Positions 12,401 through 21,908 of a stretch of 23,673 nucleotides of DNA are shown here, in pieces. The DNA is taken from assembly GCA_023231475.1 (NCBI GenBank), contig JALJEE010000384.1:1-23673 (forward strand). The letters are read 5' to 3'. The notes below the pieces were generated by a model, which saw nothing but the letters and a program-made list of their open reading frames with translations, was not told where the DNA came from and made no database searches. This stretch comes from Seison nebaliae. Lineage: Eukaryota > Rotifera > Pararotatoria > Seisonacea > Seisonidae. A program made the position numbers and the translations under genes. The number at the start of each line of letters is the position of its first letter. Position 1 is the first letter of the stretch.

Positions 12401-12695
12401 CGATAGAATTAAAACAATAATCATATGCAAATTCTCTTTTCATTGGCATACATTTCTGATATTTATTCTTATTATTCTCCTTCTCACTATATTTTAATAA
12501 AATATTAAAATAGGTTTAACATTACCACAATATCAACTTGTTATGACTTCTCAATATTAAATTATTTCCATTAACATCAATTATACTTTTCGAATTTTTT
12601 AATTTCTTCAATTCCGAACTATTAAATGGACGTAATCGAACGCCAACACAAACATTATATTTTTCCGTATCAATGTCCTCACCATTTTCCGTCAT
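3454..12695 (-). CDS. KIF13: Kinesin-3 family motor, KIF13B/Khc-73 type, with C-terminal CAP-Gly
   Basis: Minus-strand exons: 12695-12538, 12486-12377, 12331-12016, 11970-11883, 11778-11650, 8842-8730, 8668-4461, 4409-4365, 4277-4115, possibly 3938-3934, 3866-3609 and 3554-3454. The model gives about 1897 residues (human KIF13B is about 1830). The motor has the P-loop GQTGSGKT (118-125), switch I NSESSRSH (245-252) and switch II DLAGSE (280-285). After the neck ([14 protein letters not shown]) come an FHA domain (about 500-600), a KIF1B-type segment ([16 protein letters not shown], about 755), a DUF3694-like region (about 1090-1240) and a CAP-Gly domain (about 1825-1893, GKNDG). FHA plus CAP-Gly identifies KIF13B/Khc-73, a plus-end microtubule motor that carries membrane cargo and binds Dlg-type scaffolds. 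One 4.2-kb exon encodes most of the stalk. The joins between 3867 and 4114 are the weak part of the model. Little sequence follows CAP-Gly, unlike in human. Start: ATG directly before [12 protein letters not shown]. Confidence 0.92.
10534..10560 (+). repeat. CAT/TTC trinucleotide tract upstream of nested gene
   Basis: A run of cat triplets followed by ttc triplets forms a short pyrimidine-rich microsatellite about 80 nt before the ATG of the nested gene. It probably lies in that gene's 5' untranslated region or promoter. Confidence 0.6.
10639..11577 (+). CDS. Unrecognised single-pass membrane protein nested in kinesin intron
   Basis: I do not recognise this 312-residue protein. Its N-terminus is Asn/Thr-rich ([16 protein letters not shown]) and carries N-x-T sequons. 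One strong membrane segment lies at about 44-69 ([20 protein letters not shown] and on). It is followed by basic clusters (KRRERR near 109-114, KHRRW near 133) and a very basic C-terminus ([12 protein letters not shown]). There is no cleavable signal peptide. By the positive-inside rule the short N-terminus faces out and the roughly 240-residue polar, Ser/Asn-rich tail faces the cytosol. The open frame is much longer than chance for DNA this AT-rich, starts after a pyrimidine tract and ends 44 nt before an AATAAA, all of which favours a real gene. It lies wholly inside a kinesin intron on the opposite strand. An additional upstream exon cannot be ruled out. Confidence 0.72.
   Translation: MNIPTNNNTNNTNNNNEAIDPINQPASVGNINKQSAQYFHRYEVYAIVYGVVIIYFFSGIMFIVIACCVHPQSRNKPSNSLFIRKCESAIDSILYHLFGIVSTNSYFAKRRERRVALNLGSFSVFRRYSSIVKHRRWSMGNNNKEKCNHNDSVTSHELESISSTQSFHVDDKHHQLEMNDINKTFNIYYNDKQLENMLKYNQTKLLSLTKSTPTTNNKNYINDRNHLNDIHLHINRLKIFNNSTRSLSETELFRYVNLNQSLHELSSNSNDLLETVSHTTNVAMALKMKLIRLNDERFQCKKRQKKKTKKNM
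11621..11626 (+). promoter_or_regulatory. AATAAA polyadenylation signal of nested gene
   Basis: An AATAAA lies 44 nt past the nested gene's stop and only 24 nt before the kinesin splice donor at 11649/11650. Transcripts of the nested gene probably end at or over that exon boundary on the other strand. Confidence 0.5.
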
Positions 12696-13784
12696 CCTTT
12701 TGTTAATTTCTTATCAATCAATTTGAATACTGAAACTTTTTTGTTTGCAACACGAACAACAAGAACAGAGGATACGCATAAAAGTGATTTTGTGGGAGAA
12801 GAAGATCTAATTTGTTTGGTGTGAAAAGGGGAAATGTAAACAAGAATTTTGTTGTGAATATATTGAACAAATATTTCCTTCGTTCAAATGATTAGAACAG
12901 CATTATGAGAAAATATGTAAAGCAAGAATGGAACAAATTTTGGAATGCTTCCTTCTAAACCACACACAAATCTTCGAGAAGATGTTACTGTAATTTTTGT
13001 GGAGATCAGTATATGATGAACAGTTAATAAATGAATAACTCATTCCGGATGTACTAGATAATTGCAGCCAAATTATTTCTGTTCCTTTCCACGAAATATC
13101 TGATTGAAGAGTCATCATGTAACATTTGTTGGATGATAAATGGAAGTTCATTTGAATTGAAAAGGAAAGAAGAATAAGAGAAATATATGAATAATTTGCA
13201 TTCTTTTCTGATTACTTAAACTATTTTTAAATTATTCTTATTTTTCCTTATTTATTTTCCATAATCAGCTTCACCTTTATTCTAATTTCCTTTGTTAATA
13301 GAAGAAATATCATATGAGATTCATAATTTTTTTTACTAAAGCTTCTCTTTCTTTAATGATTAAACAATTAAATTCATGAGTTCGATCCTTTTAAATAGCA
13401 ATTTACCTGATAATAATTTCATCATTTACAGTACAGAATTTATAGTCAATAATAATCCAATATTATTTTCAAGGTGATGAAAAACGGTCCCACACATCAA
13501 TAACTTAATTTGTTGTAATTTAATACATTATAATGAGAATAATTGGAATAACACCGAATTAAAAATTTTTGTTATTTGTCAATAATTTTCCTATAATATG
13601 GAGGTTAAAAAATTTTAAAAAAGTACAATGCTGTATTTGCACTGTAGAATAATATCGTTGAATTGTTGGAAGATGTTAATAATTTCAATTATAAGTTTTA
13701 TCAGTTAAATCATTCATTGTGTAACGATAGGAACATCATATAGAAGTTGCGAAATTTGAAGAGCAAGAGAATAAGTGGAAAATT
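12696..13784. other. Divergent intergenic region between kinesin and Pol lambda
   Basis: About 1.1 kb of AT-rich sequence separates two genes that point away from each other, so it should contain both promoters and 5' untranslated regions. I see no further gene. A short minus-strand open stretch at 12903-13151 has no family resemblance. No defined promoter motif could be picked out with confidence. Confidence 0.5.
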
Positions 13785-15383
13785 ATGGAATTTCTTACTG
13801 ATATCAAATTCTTCTTCTTAAAAAATTATATAAGTAACTTCAGATTGAGAATATTATATGGACTGATAACAAAGCATGGTGGTGAGATAGTGGAGGATTT
13901 CCAGAAATTAATAGAATTAGCTCTAGATACGAAATTCAAATATTGTTTAATTTTTTCCGAATTATTGGTGATAGATGATATTCCAAACATTTTGAAGAAT
14001 AAATATAAATGTGATGAAATACCCTATAATATTGGAATGATGAATCTAATAGAATTTCAAAAAGGAGTCGAAGAACAAACAATAGAAAAATATTTTTCGT
14101 TGAAACGTAAATTTGATGAGAGGAAGTTACTTGTTCTAAATGAAAAAATCAAACAAATAAGAATTGATACGAAGGATGATGAATTGAATGAGACCACAAT
14201 ATTGAAGAATTGTGATAGTGAAAAAACACGTTCCAATTTTTCGTTAATAGAAGAAGATGATGATACTTTTATGGATGTTGATGATAATGAATTAAGAAGA
14301 ATAATAAATAAGAGAAATCACATAAATTTGAAATCATGGGCATGTGCAAAGAAGGACAACCAATTGCTAAAGGAAGGAGCTAACAAACAGATTATTGAAA
14401 TCTTCGATGAAATGAAAGAAATTTATGAAGCACTCAATGAAAAATGGAAATCATATTCTTACCAAAAAGCCATTTCCGCAGTTCGTCGTTATAATGGCGT
14501 ATTGAGGAATAAAGAAGATGCGAAGAATATTCGGGGAATTGGTGAGAAGTTGTCAAAGAAGATTGAAGAAATTACCGAAACTGGACACTTAAGAAAATTG
14601 GAAGAACTTCAGCAAAACAATCGAGTTCGTCGATTGAAATTGTTTTCCAAGATTTGGGGTGTTGGTAGTAGTAAAGCAATGCAGTTGGTTGACAAAAATA
14701 TTGAATCGATTCAACAGTTGAGAGGAATAGAAGAAAATGATCCTGATTTTATATCGTTCAATCGTCTTCAAAAAGTGGGATTGAAATATTTCGAAGATTT
14801 AGAGAGCCGAATGAGTAATGAAGAAGCTGGAAGAATTGAAGAATTTGTACAAAAGCAGTCAAATATTGAATTCGACACGGAATATATAGTGGTAGCATGT
14901 GGTTCTTATCGACGAGGCAAATCAACTTGTGGTGATGTTGATATTTTAGTTTGCGATGACACACAAACGTTGGAAGTCGATGAAATATTTCATCGATTAA
15001 AAGAACGCTTAATTAAAGAGAATTTTCTCATCGAACATCTCATCGAACAAGAAAAGAATGATGGACAAATAAAATATTTAGGAATATGTAAACTACCAGG
15101 AAGTGAATCGAAACATCGTCGACTGGATATCATCATAGTTCCTAAAAATGAATTAGGTTGTGCAACTCTTTATTTCACAGGTTCCGCTCATCTTAATCGA
15201 TCGATGAGACATTTAGCAAAGAAACTGAACATGTCTCTAACCGAACATTCACTAAACATTGGTGTGAAACGAGTTAATGGAGAGAAGGTCAATCGAGGTA
15301 CTCCTTTACCAGTCAAAAACGAACAAGACATTTTCAGATATTTAGGATTGGATTATTTGGAACCGAATGAAAGAAATCATTAA
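13785..15383 (+). CDS. POLL: DNA polymerase lambda (family X), intronless
   Basis: A single open frame of 532 residues (human Pol lambda has 575). Residues about 10-75 form a degenerate BRCT region (ILYGLITKHGGEIVEDFQ). An acidic linker follows (about 155-170). The dRP-lyase domain begins near 185 with Lys259 in GIGEKLSKKIEEI at the place of the human Schiff-base Lys312. The palm has GSYRRGKSTCGDVDILV (Asp384, Asp386) and RRLDIIIV (Asp448), the three metal-binding aspartates. YFTGSAHLNRSMR is the family-X dNTP-binding motif, and the thumb ends EPNERNH, like human EPAERDW. BRCT plus lyase plus the wording around these motifs points to lambda rather than beta. The enzyme fills short gaps in nuclear base-excision repair and end joining. 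The start is the first ATG of the frame, just ahead of the BRCT. No intron is seen, in contrast to the 17-exon neighbour. Confidence 0.94.
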   Translation: MEFLTDIKFFFLKNYISNFRLRILYGLITKHGGEIVEDFQKLIELALDTKFKYCLIFSELLVIDDIPNILKNKYKCDEIPYNIGMMNLIEFQKGVEEQTIEKYFSLKRKFDERKLLVLNEKIKQIRIDTKDDELNETTILKNCDSEKTRSNFSLIEEDDDTFMDVDDNELRRIINKRNHINLKSWACAKKDNQLLKEGANKQIIEIFDEMKEIYEALNEKWKSYSYQKAISAVRRYNGVLRNKEDAKNIRGIGEKLSKKIEEITETGHLRKLEELQQNNRVRRLKLFSKIWGVGSSKAMQLVDKNIESIQQLRGIEENDPDFISFNRLQKVGLKYFEDLESRMSNEEAGRIEEFVQKQSNIEFDTEYIVVACGSYRRGKSTCGDVDILVCDDTQTLEVDEIFHRLKERLIKENFLIEHLIEQEKNDGQIKYLGICKLPGSESKHRRLDIIIVPKNELGCATLYFTGSAHLNRSMRHLAKKLNMSLTEHSLNIGVKRVNGEKVNRGTPLPVKNEQDIFRYLGLDYLEPNERNH

Positions 15384-15430
15384 AATTTAATTAAAATACC
15401 AAATTATAAAAGATAAAATAACATATCATT
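15384..15430. promoter_or_regulatory. 47-nt gap with overlapping 3' ends of two convergent genes
   Basis: The Pol lambda stop (plus) and the mannosidase stop (minus) are 47 nt apart. The gap has an ATTAAA on the minus strand near 15388-15393 that could serve the mannosidase and AT-rich sequence that could serve Pol lambda. The two 3' untranslated regions must overlap or be extremely short. Confidence 0.5.
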
Positions 15431-18400
15431 TCAATTCTTCATCAATTCAATTTGGAATGTTCGAATTTGCATTGGAAGAAATAGAATTTTAGTGCAATCC
15501 ATTTCTAATAATTTATTTGTTTCTTCATTCACTCGTAATCGTTCTTGATTTAGTTGAACTTTATTAATATTATTTCCCAATCCCATTTCTTCACAATTCA
15601 TCACCATTCGATTACCGAACAATAGTTTCTAATAAAAATAAAATTATCATGTAAAAATCAGAAATTCAAACGATGATATTTACAATAATTGGTTTCGAAT
15701 AAACCGGATCTTCATCTTCGTCAAATACATTTTCTAGACGTACTGTAAAATTTTCTCCATGCATTTGCGCAAAGGTTAATAAATTTAATTGATCTGGCCA
15801 ATCGTCATTTATCGTTACAGGAAATTTGTTGGAAAAGAATGATTTCGAGAAGAATTCCAAAGGACTAAAATAATTTTGTTGATTTAATTTTCTCAACATT
15901 TCCATAGCTGTTGATTTCTTATGGAGTTGCAAATAATGTTTGCCTATGTTTAATTTTATTATGATTAATATTTATTGATTGGAATATTGAAAAGAAAACC
16001 TATTACATTTAATCCTTTTCCATTAATATCTGTTTCATTTAGAGGTTCTCCTACGCCCAGAGCATCGTCATATAACAATCGTCGATGTATCTTAAAGAAA
16101 GTTACAAATAAATCATTAAGCAGAAAATTGGTAAGACGGGAACGAAAACCATTATTTCGATTTCTCCATCACCAATTGATGAGGCACCTTCAGCACGATC
16201 TGTTAGAATTGAGAGTTGTATATTCTGATTGTTAATGTAGATGAAAGAAGTAATAGGATAATAGTTTCCCGCCACCCATTCAGTTTGGTTCAATTGCCAA
16301 GTGGGTCGATAATTTCTAATACGTTTTAAAGAACTTCGACCATTCATATCAGTATAAAAAGTGGAATTAGAATCAGTTAAATTCAATGCAAAATATTTAA
16401 TGATAAATTCTTTCCCATTACCATCATCTATATTAATGGATTGAACCATCCATTCGATTTCCAAAGAAGACGAATTTTCATATAATCTGATCAATTGAGT
16501 TGCCGTAGTTAAATTTCCATCTTGGAACTTTATCAAACATGAAGACATTAAGTTTCCATGTACACATCGTCGATAAATTGGAATGACATTATGTAACTCA
16601 TTATATAAAGGACGGAATAAATAAGCACCAGAAGCGGAAAATTTCCCTTCACTATTATTTCCAGGAAAACCAACATAATAATAGAATTTAATTAACAATT
16701 TAGTTTCTATATTCTCCAATTTATTCTTATACATTCCTGTTAATAAATTATAATAAATATTCTATATATATCAATTTATTTGCAGAAGAAGAATATTAAT
16801 AAAGATTAAAAACCTCATTTTCCAAAACATAATCATTCCTCTTCGAATGAATTGATCGATACAAATGTAACGAATTAATTCTCTGTAATTTTAACGTTAC
16901 CATCTGAAATTTATCTAAATCAATTCTTCCAATTAAATCGTACAAAGCACTACTGTTCCTAGTGGGAAGATTTAATGTTTCTTCATCTATCATATGAAAC
17001 TTCAATTAAGAAATAAAATTAATTTTGAGAAGAATTGGAACTTCAATTTCTATTTGTTTTCCAGTTTTTGCACATATTAATTGCCATTTCGTATCACTGA
17101 CGGGAATTCGTATAACATGTTCAACAGATCTTCCTAATCGATTGAAGATATTCAAAAAAACCTTCAAAAAATTATTTAAATTTACAAAAAAATGCTCGTC
17201 AAAGATTTAACATTTTCATTTCTTTCTGTTATATGACATTCACTAATATTTCTTAAACGACAATAACCTATCGGTTCACCCAATGAATATTCTAAGGATT
17301 TCTAAAAAGCTTATTGTCGTTTTAAAACTTTCAAACTAAACAATTATCAAGTTTTCAGCTTTGCTCAACCGTTCTTCATAATCATAAGCAACCTTTTGTT
17401 TCTCCGTTCCTCTATGATCCAATAAGAAAGTTTACACTAAAATTCATCATATACCAACGTTATAGCATCATGATGCTGAGCAACTGATATGAATTGTTCT
17501 AAAATAGAATGTGATAAAAAATCAAAAGTTTCCAAACATTCTTTCAAATAATAACTGGCTTTATTTAAATAAGTTAAATGTGATTTTCCGTTCAATGCAG
17601 AAAGAACTTCGACTGCCTTATATCGTGAGAAATAATACACATTAACCTTCAAATTAATCGAAGAGAAACTTGTAATAATTTGTAAATTTCTCTCGTCATA
17701 AATTTCTGTGTTGGGCGACTAGTGTAAAACCCAGTCCAGAATGCATGAGGTCGATGAGCATATGGAAAGAAGTCATCATACTTTTTAGACCATTGCACTT
17801 CTCCTTGATGGGAGATTGCTAGACTCTTATAATAACAAGCAGGAGTGGAATAAAATAAATGAATTCCATGAATTTGAGTCTTGATGAGTATAACAAAAGA
17901 TTTATTATGAACAAATTAATGATGTTTAACCTTCTTATTGATATGTTCAATGAGAATATCAAGATTGGAGAACCAATAATTGGCATCAACATAATTCATA
18001 TCATTCCCCATTGTCATGATTAGGTCCGAAGTCTTATAAATTTTACTCTATATCAATTTGAGTGTTTATTACAATTTTTTTACAAACAACAACTGTCGAA
18101 CTTGATTATTAACGATTTGAATGAATTCCTCTAATTTTTGATCTAAATTAAATTGTAAACTATTTTCATCCGTCTATTGTGATAAGAGTGATAAGAGAAT
18201 CATTAAAGAAACACAAACAATTAAAGGATCGTCATTACAATAAACGTCGAAACAAAAACCGTTGGGCGGACTATAATTATTCGGGAGAATTGAGGTAAAT
18301 AATTGGGAAGTATAATCTAAAACTGAAATAGAGAATTAGTGAGGAGCGAATTAAGAACTTGTTCGTTTTTTCTCCCAAAGAAATTCGAGTTCTTGAAGTT

Positions 18401-19138
18401 TTTTTCTCATTTGATGATCCTGATAATCTAATCTGCCAAAAAATAAGGAATCGTAACCAATTTGATCAAAAAGTGATGACATTTCCAATGAATGTCCAAA
18501 TGGATCTATTTGCCATGTAGTGACTGGTCTAGATGATTCACCGAAATTATCTTTAATGAATTTCAATCCCAATTCATGTTGCATTATTATTGGTGCATAA
18601 TGAGCTGTTGCTTCATCGTTCATGCACCAACCACCTAACACAAATTGGAATTGACCTATAAAACGTTAGCATTAAATCTGTGAATACATCATGTGAGATG
18701 AAACCGTTCTCTACAAGTTGTTTTACTTGTTTCTTTTTCTTTTCTGTCTGCAAAGCCCACCAACGGGAAAAGAACGCCATTTCCGCATAAACAAACTTAC
18801 GTTTCTCATCACGTAACAAATTCTCTACGACACTTGTTAGAATTCGATTAACGTTCCCAAAATGGATTTGCCTTTCCGCTAAATTTAATGAAATAATAAT
18901 GAACCTTAAAATCATTACGAACTTCCATAAAAATATTGGTCGATCGTTTTTAACCATCCAACATCGTCATGTGAATGTGGAATTAGATGAACATTGATCA
19001 CATCGGATGATGATCTTCCTGAACATTGCTACCGATTTAAAGGGAATTAATAAAAGTTCATTAAGAAATTGAAACATTATACTGATGAGCAATAGCTGAT
19101 ATTTGTTGAAAAAATAATAAATGAATTAAGAATATCAT
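15431..19138 (-). CDS. MAN2B1: Lysosomal alpha-mannosidase (GH38), 17 exons
   Basis: Minus-strand exons: 19138-19076, 19028-18923, 18878-18705, 18655-18359, 18322-18219, 18173-18102, 18047-17931, 17879-17670, 17616-17459, 17411-17342, 17301-17212, 17161-17042, 16999-16814, 16761-16150, 16090-16000, 15943-15684, 15628-15431. All 16 joins keep frame and give 975 residues (human 1011). A signal peptide ([17 protein letters not shown]) starts it. The zinc site is HSHDDVGW (His41, Asp43), the nucleophile is Asp165 in WQIDPFGHS, and QHHDAITGT (near 428) gives a further zinc His. [19 protein letters not shown] and LPMQIRTF mark the C-terminal beta domains. The enzyme removes alpha-linked mannose from N-glycans in lysosomes. 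Several N-x-S/T sequons fit a lysosomal glycoprotein. Introns are 36-59 nt. Without splicing the locus looks like scattered fragments. The signal-peptide exon and a few donors are hand-chosen. Confidence 0.94.
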
Positions 19139-19667
19139 AATGACTAATTTGTCGATGTTTAATGATAATTCGGATAAATTTTTGAATTTTTTTTAACTTA
19201 AACTAATAATTCATAAGTGAGTATAACATGAATGAAATAATTTACTTTCTAATTCTATTCTATTCATCTTTACCCAAAATTTACAGACCAAGTACCCCTA
19301 CAGACAAGTATTTTACTACTTTCTTTTATTAGTTTACTGGACTTTAATCAAAAAAATTATTTGGAAAGTACACCTCTGCATTTATATAATCTTATGTACC
19401 TCTACGATTATTTTTATCCTTTAATTACTATTATTATCTATAACAAATTTCAAACTTCAATTATAGATGATAGAAGATTAAAGTAAACAATCGTATTTTT
19501 TTGAAATTGTTTGCAATAAAGATTCTCTATTAAAAAACAAGAAATAGTAGAAAAATCGAATGGTAGTTGATGTCAACTTAACAAAACAATCCAATGTTAA
19601 ATTATCGATTATCGACATAAAAATATTGTTGTATAAATTGGTAAAGTTATTTGACTCAAATATTATA
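19139..19667. other. AT-rich spacer upstream of the mannosidase
   Basis: No gene is seen here. It should contain the mannosidase promoter and the 3' untranslated region of the homeodomain-like gene, both on the minus strand. Three similar short words (GTACCCCTAC, GTACACCTCTG, GTACCTCTACG) recur near 19293, 19369 and 19396. They are too short to call a repeat family. Confidence 0.4.
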
Positions 19668-20414
19668 TTATTCCCAAGCGTTGAAATAACGGAATCCTTT
19701 TTTATCTGAATCGTCACATTCCGTACATCTAAGTTGTCTTCCCGAAAAATAAATTTTCTTACGTTCTTTAATCCATCGCTGAAAATTGTTCATAAATGAG
19801 GAAAGAAAGTTTTATTAGTTCTGATTAAATTGGAAAGAGAAACTAACATAAACGTCAAAATATAAAGCACCAATATGATCCGCCATCTCCTTCATTTGTT
19901 CCTGATTCGGATTCTGTCGATATTGAAAGAATTTTCTTTCTAAATACCAAATTTGACCATTACTCCATCGTGGAATATATGCACATGGAGGTGATTTCAA
20001 TATATTACAAGTATCATTATCAATTTGGCCTATTTTGAATGTTAAATTTTTATGGAAATCATTCGATAATTGTTCGATGGTTTTGAGATAATTATTATTC
20101 GTCCTTTTTATCGGTGTGGATTGTTTACATCGATTACAATGACAAGCCGCATAAAAATATTCTATATCGGTTTTCTTTTTTTTAATAGCGTCTTCAATTT
20201 TTGGTAAAGGACAGTATTTTACTTCATTACTTAATCTCATGCCATTTACATAACCAGTTTCTTCATAATTGTGTGAAACATAATTTTGTATCGAGTTCCG
20301 ATATTGATTACTACAATTGTTAATATTACATTCCCTTCTTTGCGGGTTAGCTTCATATCCTAGCCACATCGGTAAACGACTACCTAGGAGTAAACCAATT
20401 TCAAGTTTATCCAT
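19668..20414 (-). CDS. Small Cys-containing protein with divergent homeodomain-like fold
   Basis: Exons 20414-19848 and 19778-19668, with a 69-nt GT...AG intron, give 225 residues. I do not recognise the protein as a whole. Residues about 144-203 read like a homeodomain across the splice: aromatic at 8 (W150), Q154, L158-E159 and F162 of helix 1 (QIWYLERKFF), P169 before helix 2, A178/I181/G182 of helix 2, and V188, W191, R195-K196 of helix 3 (VYRWIKERKK). There is one extra residue in the loop, and Glu stands where homeodomains almost always have Asn51. Cys pairs occur at CHCNRC (91-96) and CTEC (207-210) and could bind metal, which is inference. An in-frame TAG lies just before the ATG. Codon use looks ordinary. 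A chance resemblance or a diverged non-DNA-binding homeodomain are alternatives. Confidence 0.62.
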
Positions 20415-21075
20415 AAACTACTTAAATATATTTAGGGAAGTTTACCAATTGACCAATAAAAAAGAATACGAATAGTGAATGGAATGTAGCTTAAAAGTTT
20501 TCACTTATTTTTTTTCACTATATCTTTTCTCTGTGTTCCTGTTCTTTGATCATATTTATTTTAATTTTCTCATTCGAATTTATCCAGAAACTCGAAGTTT
20601 CTTAATGACATTCCCTTTGAAAATTTTGTTAAGTGTAACTGTTATTTTCTAAAAAACAATTTCTTATCTGTTTCTTGATGCAAGTTCTGGTTTAACTTTA
20701 AGATAATTGAAACTTTCAAAATAAAATAACAAACTTTATAAGTAACAGACAGAACGGTGATTCTTCTCATATGACTTACTAAACAATATGGATAATAAAA
20801 TAAGAGACTGATGATATATTCTCTGAAAGTAGAAAACCAAATTCTTATCACAATTTCAATACAAGTTGGACTGTGCAACGGGTATTTTTCAACAGATATT
20901 TGTCTGCGAAAAGCTTTGTAATGTGTTGAATTTTCTTCAATGACAATTTTCGAAAAATAACTAAATTATTAACTTATTTTGGCAAAATATGGGTTCTAGA
21001 TAAAGTTGGTAACTTTTGTTTAGAAAAAGAAACAAAGTTTTAAAACGACAATTTGGTACTACCAAATTGGTAGTC
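20415..21075. other. AT-rich spacer upstream of homeodomain-like gene
   Basis: No coding frame with family resemblance is seen. It probably holds the promoter of the minus-strand gene at 19668-20414. At its right end, 21058-21074 is a near-perfect inverted repeat (actaccaa, then attggtagt) that directly abuts the fold-back element. Confidence 0.4.
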
Positions 21076-21789
21076 GATCTTTTCCTCACCCTATATAGAA
21101 TTTTTCCAAATTTGCAGTGAAACGGTCATTTCCTCATCCTCCTTTTTCACTATAGAGTTTTCCTCACCCAATTTTTTCATTACGGACTTTTCATCACGCC
21201 ATTTTTTCGCGTTAGACTTTTCTTCACCCTATTGTTAACTAATTGGACTCACTCTATGGGAAACTAAATTAATTAATTATAAATTATATATCAAGATTAA
21301 TGTATATTATTTAATGTTCTTTTAGACTTTTATCGAAATATAATATAATGCATCAAGTTATTAAGTAAAATTTAATAATAAAAAAGAAAGATTCAATCAA
21401 TATATGATTATTTTTATTATACATACATTGGGCAAAATGATAATGCAATCTCCCCTTCATTACTACGGAACAATCATTCAAGAGTGATGAACAATCTCCT
21501 CAAGAAGAATAATCTACTGGAGGGTTAGAATAACGGATTATGATTTTTCATCAAATACGATAACCCTTACCAACATTCGAAAATCAATTAAATAAATTGA
21601 AAGGAAAAGAATGAAAAATTACGTTCTATAATGGATGAGGAAAAGTTATTCAGTTGACAATAGAGTGAGGAAAAGTCCATTTAGTAGACAATTTGGTGAG
21701 AAAAAAGTTCATAGTGAAAAAAGTGGGTGAGGAAATGACTGTTTTATTGCTAATTTTGGGAAATTTTATATAGTTTGAAGAAAAGACCG
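21076..21789. repeat. Fold-back (inverted) repeat built of ~30-bp degenerate iterations
   Basis: The left arm (about 21076-21260) and the reverse complement of the right arm (about 21622-21789) share a run of similar blocks in the same order: cttttcctcaccc-type words, then a ccaaattt/cagtgaaac-like part, then gtcatttcctca, then ttttttcactat. Within each arm the word ttttcctcaccc recurs about every 30 bp, roughly six times on the left and five on the right. The arms are imperfect, and the 360-bp loop is AT-rich with no ORF. This looks like an old non-autonomous fold-back or MITE-like element, or inverted copies of a minisatellite. I see no target-site duplication or transposase. Confidence 0.75.
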
Positions 21790-21801
21790 TGATTCGAGAA
21801 T

Positions 21802-21807
21802 TTTATT
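21802..21807 (-). promoter_or_regulatory. AATAAA polyadenylation signal for MEMO1
   Basis: On the minus strand an AATAAA lies about 100 nt past the MEMO1 stop, just outside the right arm of the fold-back repeat. Use as the 3' end signal is inferred from position. Confidence 0.4.
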
Positions 21808-21908
21808 AATGTCAGATGATAAGAAGTCATAATTATCGACAAATGAGAAATGTGCTTTAAGAAATAAATAAAATATTTAATTCCTACGTCATTAGTCGGT
21901 TTTTCAAT

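Noticed and set aside
12903-13151. 82-residue minus-strand frame between kinesin and Pol lambda
   Set aside because: No recognisable domain, no good initiation context, and it sits in a divergent promoter region. Probably chance.
13785-15383. DNA polymerase beta
   Set aside because: The N-terminal BRCT-like region, the linker and the wording around the lyase and palm motifs fit lambda. Beta lacks the BRCT and is much shorter.
17617-17669. A genuine frameshift in the mannosidase after KLLQ
   Set aside because: A 53-nt intron with donor gtttct and acceptor ataag joins LLQ to AVEVLSAL, matching the family, so no frameshift is needed.
15431-19138. Mannosidase locus read as a broken pseudogene
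   Set aside because: Every apparent break coincides with a short GT...AG segment whose removal restores family sequence and frame. All catalytic and zinc residues remain.
19478-19717. 79-residue minus-strand frame upstream of the mannosidase
   Set aside because: It overlaps the second exon of the homeodomain-like gene in another frame and has a low-complexity hydrophobic composition.
20642-20878. 78-residue minus-strand frame
   Set aside because: No family resemblance, typical of chance frames in this AT-rich spacer.
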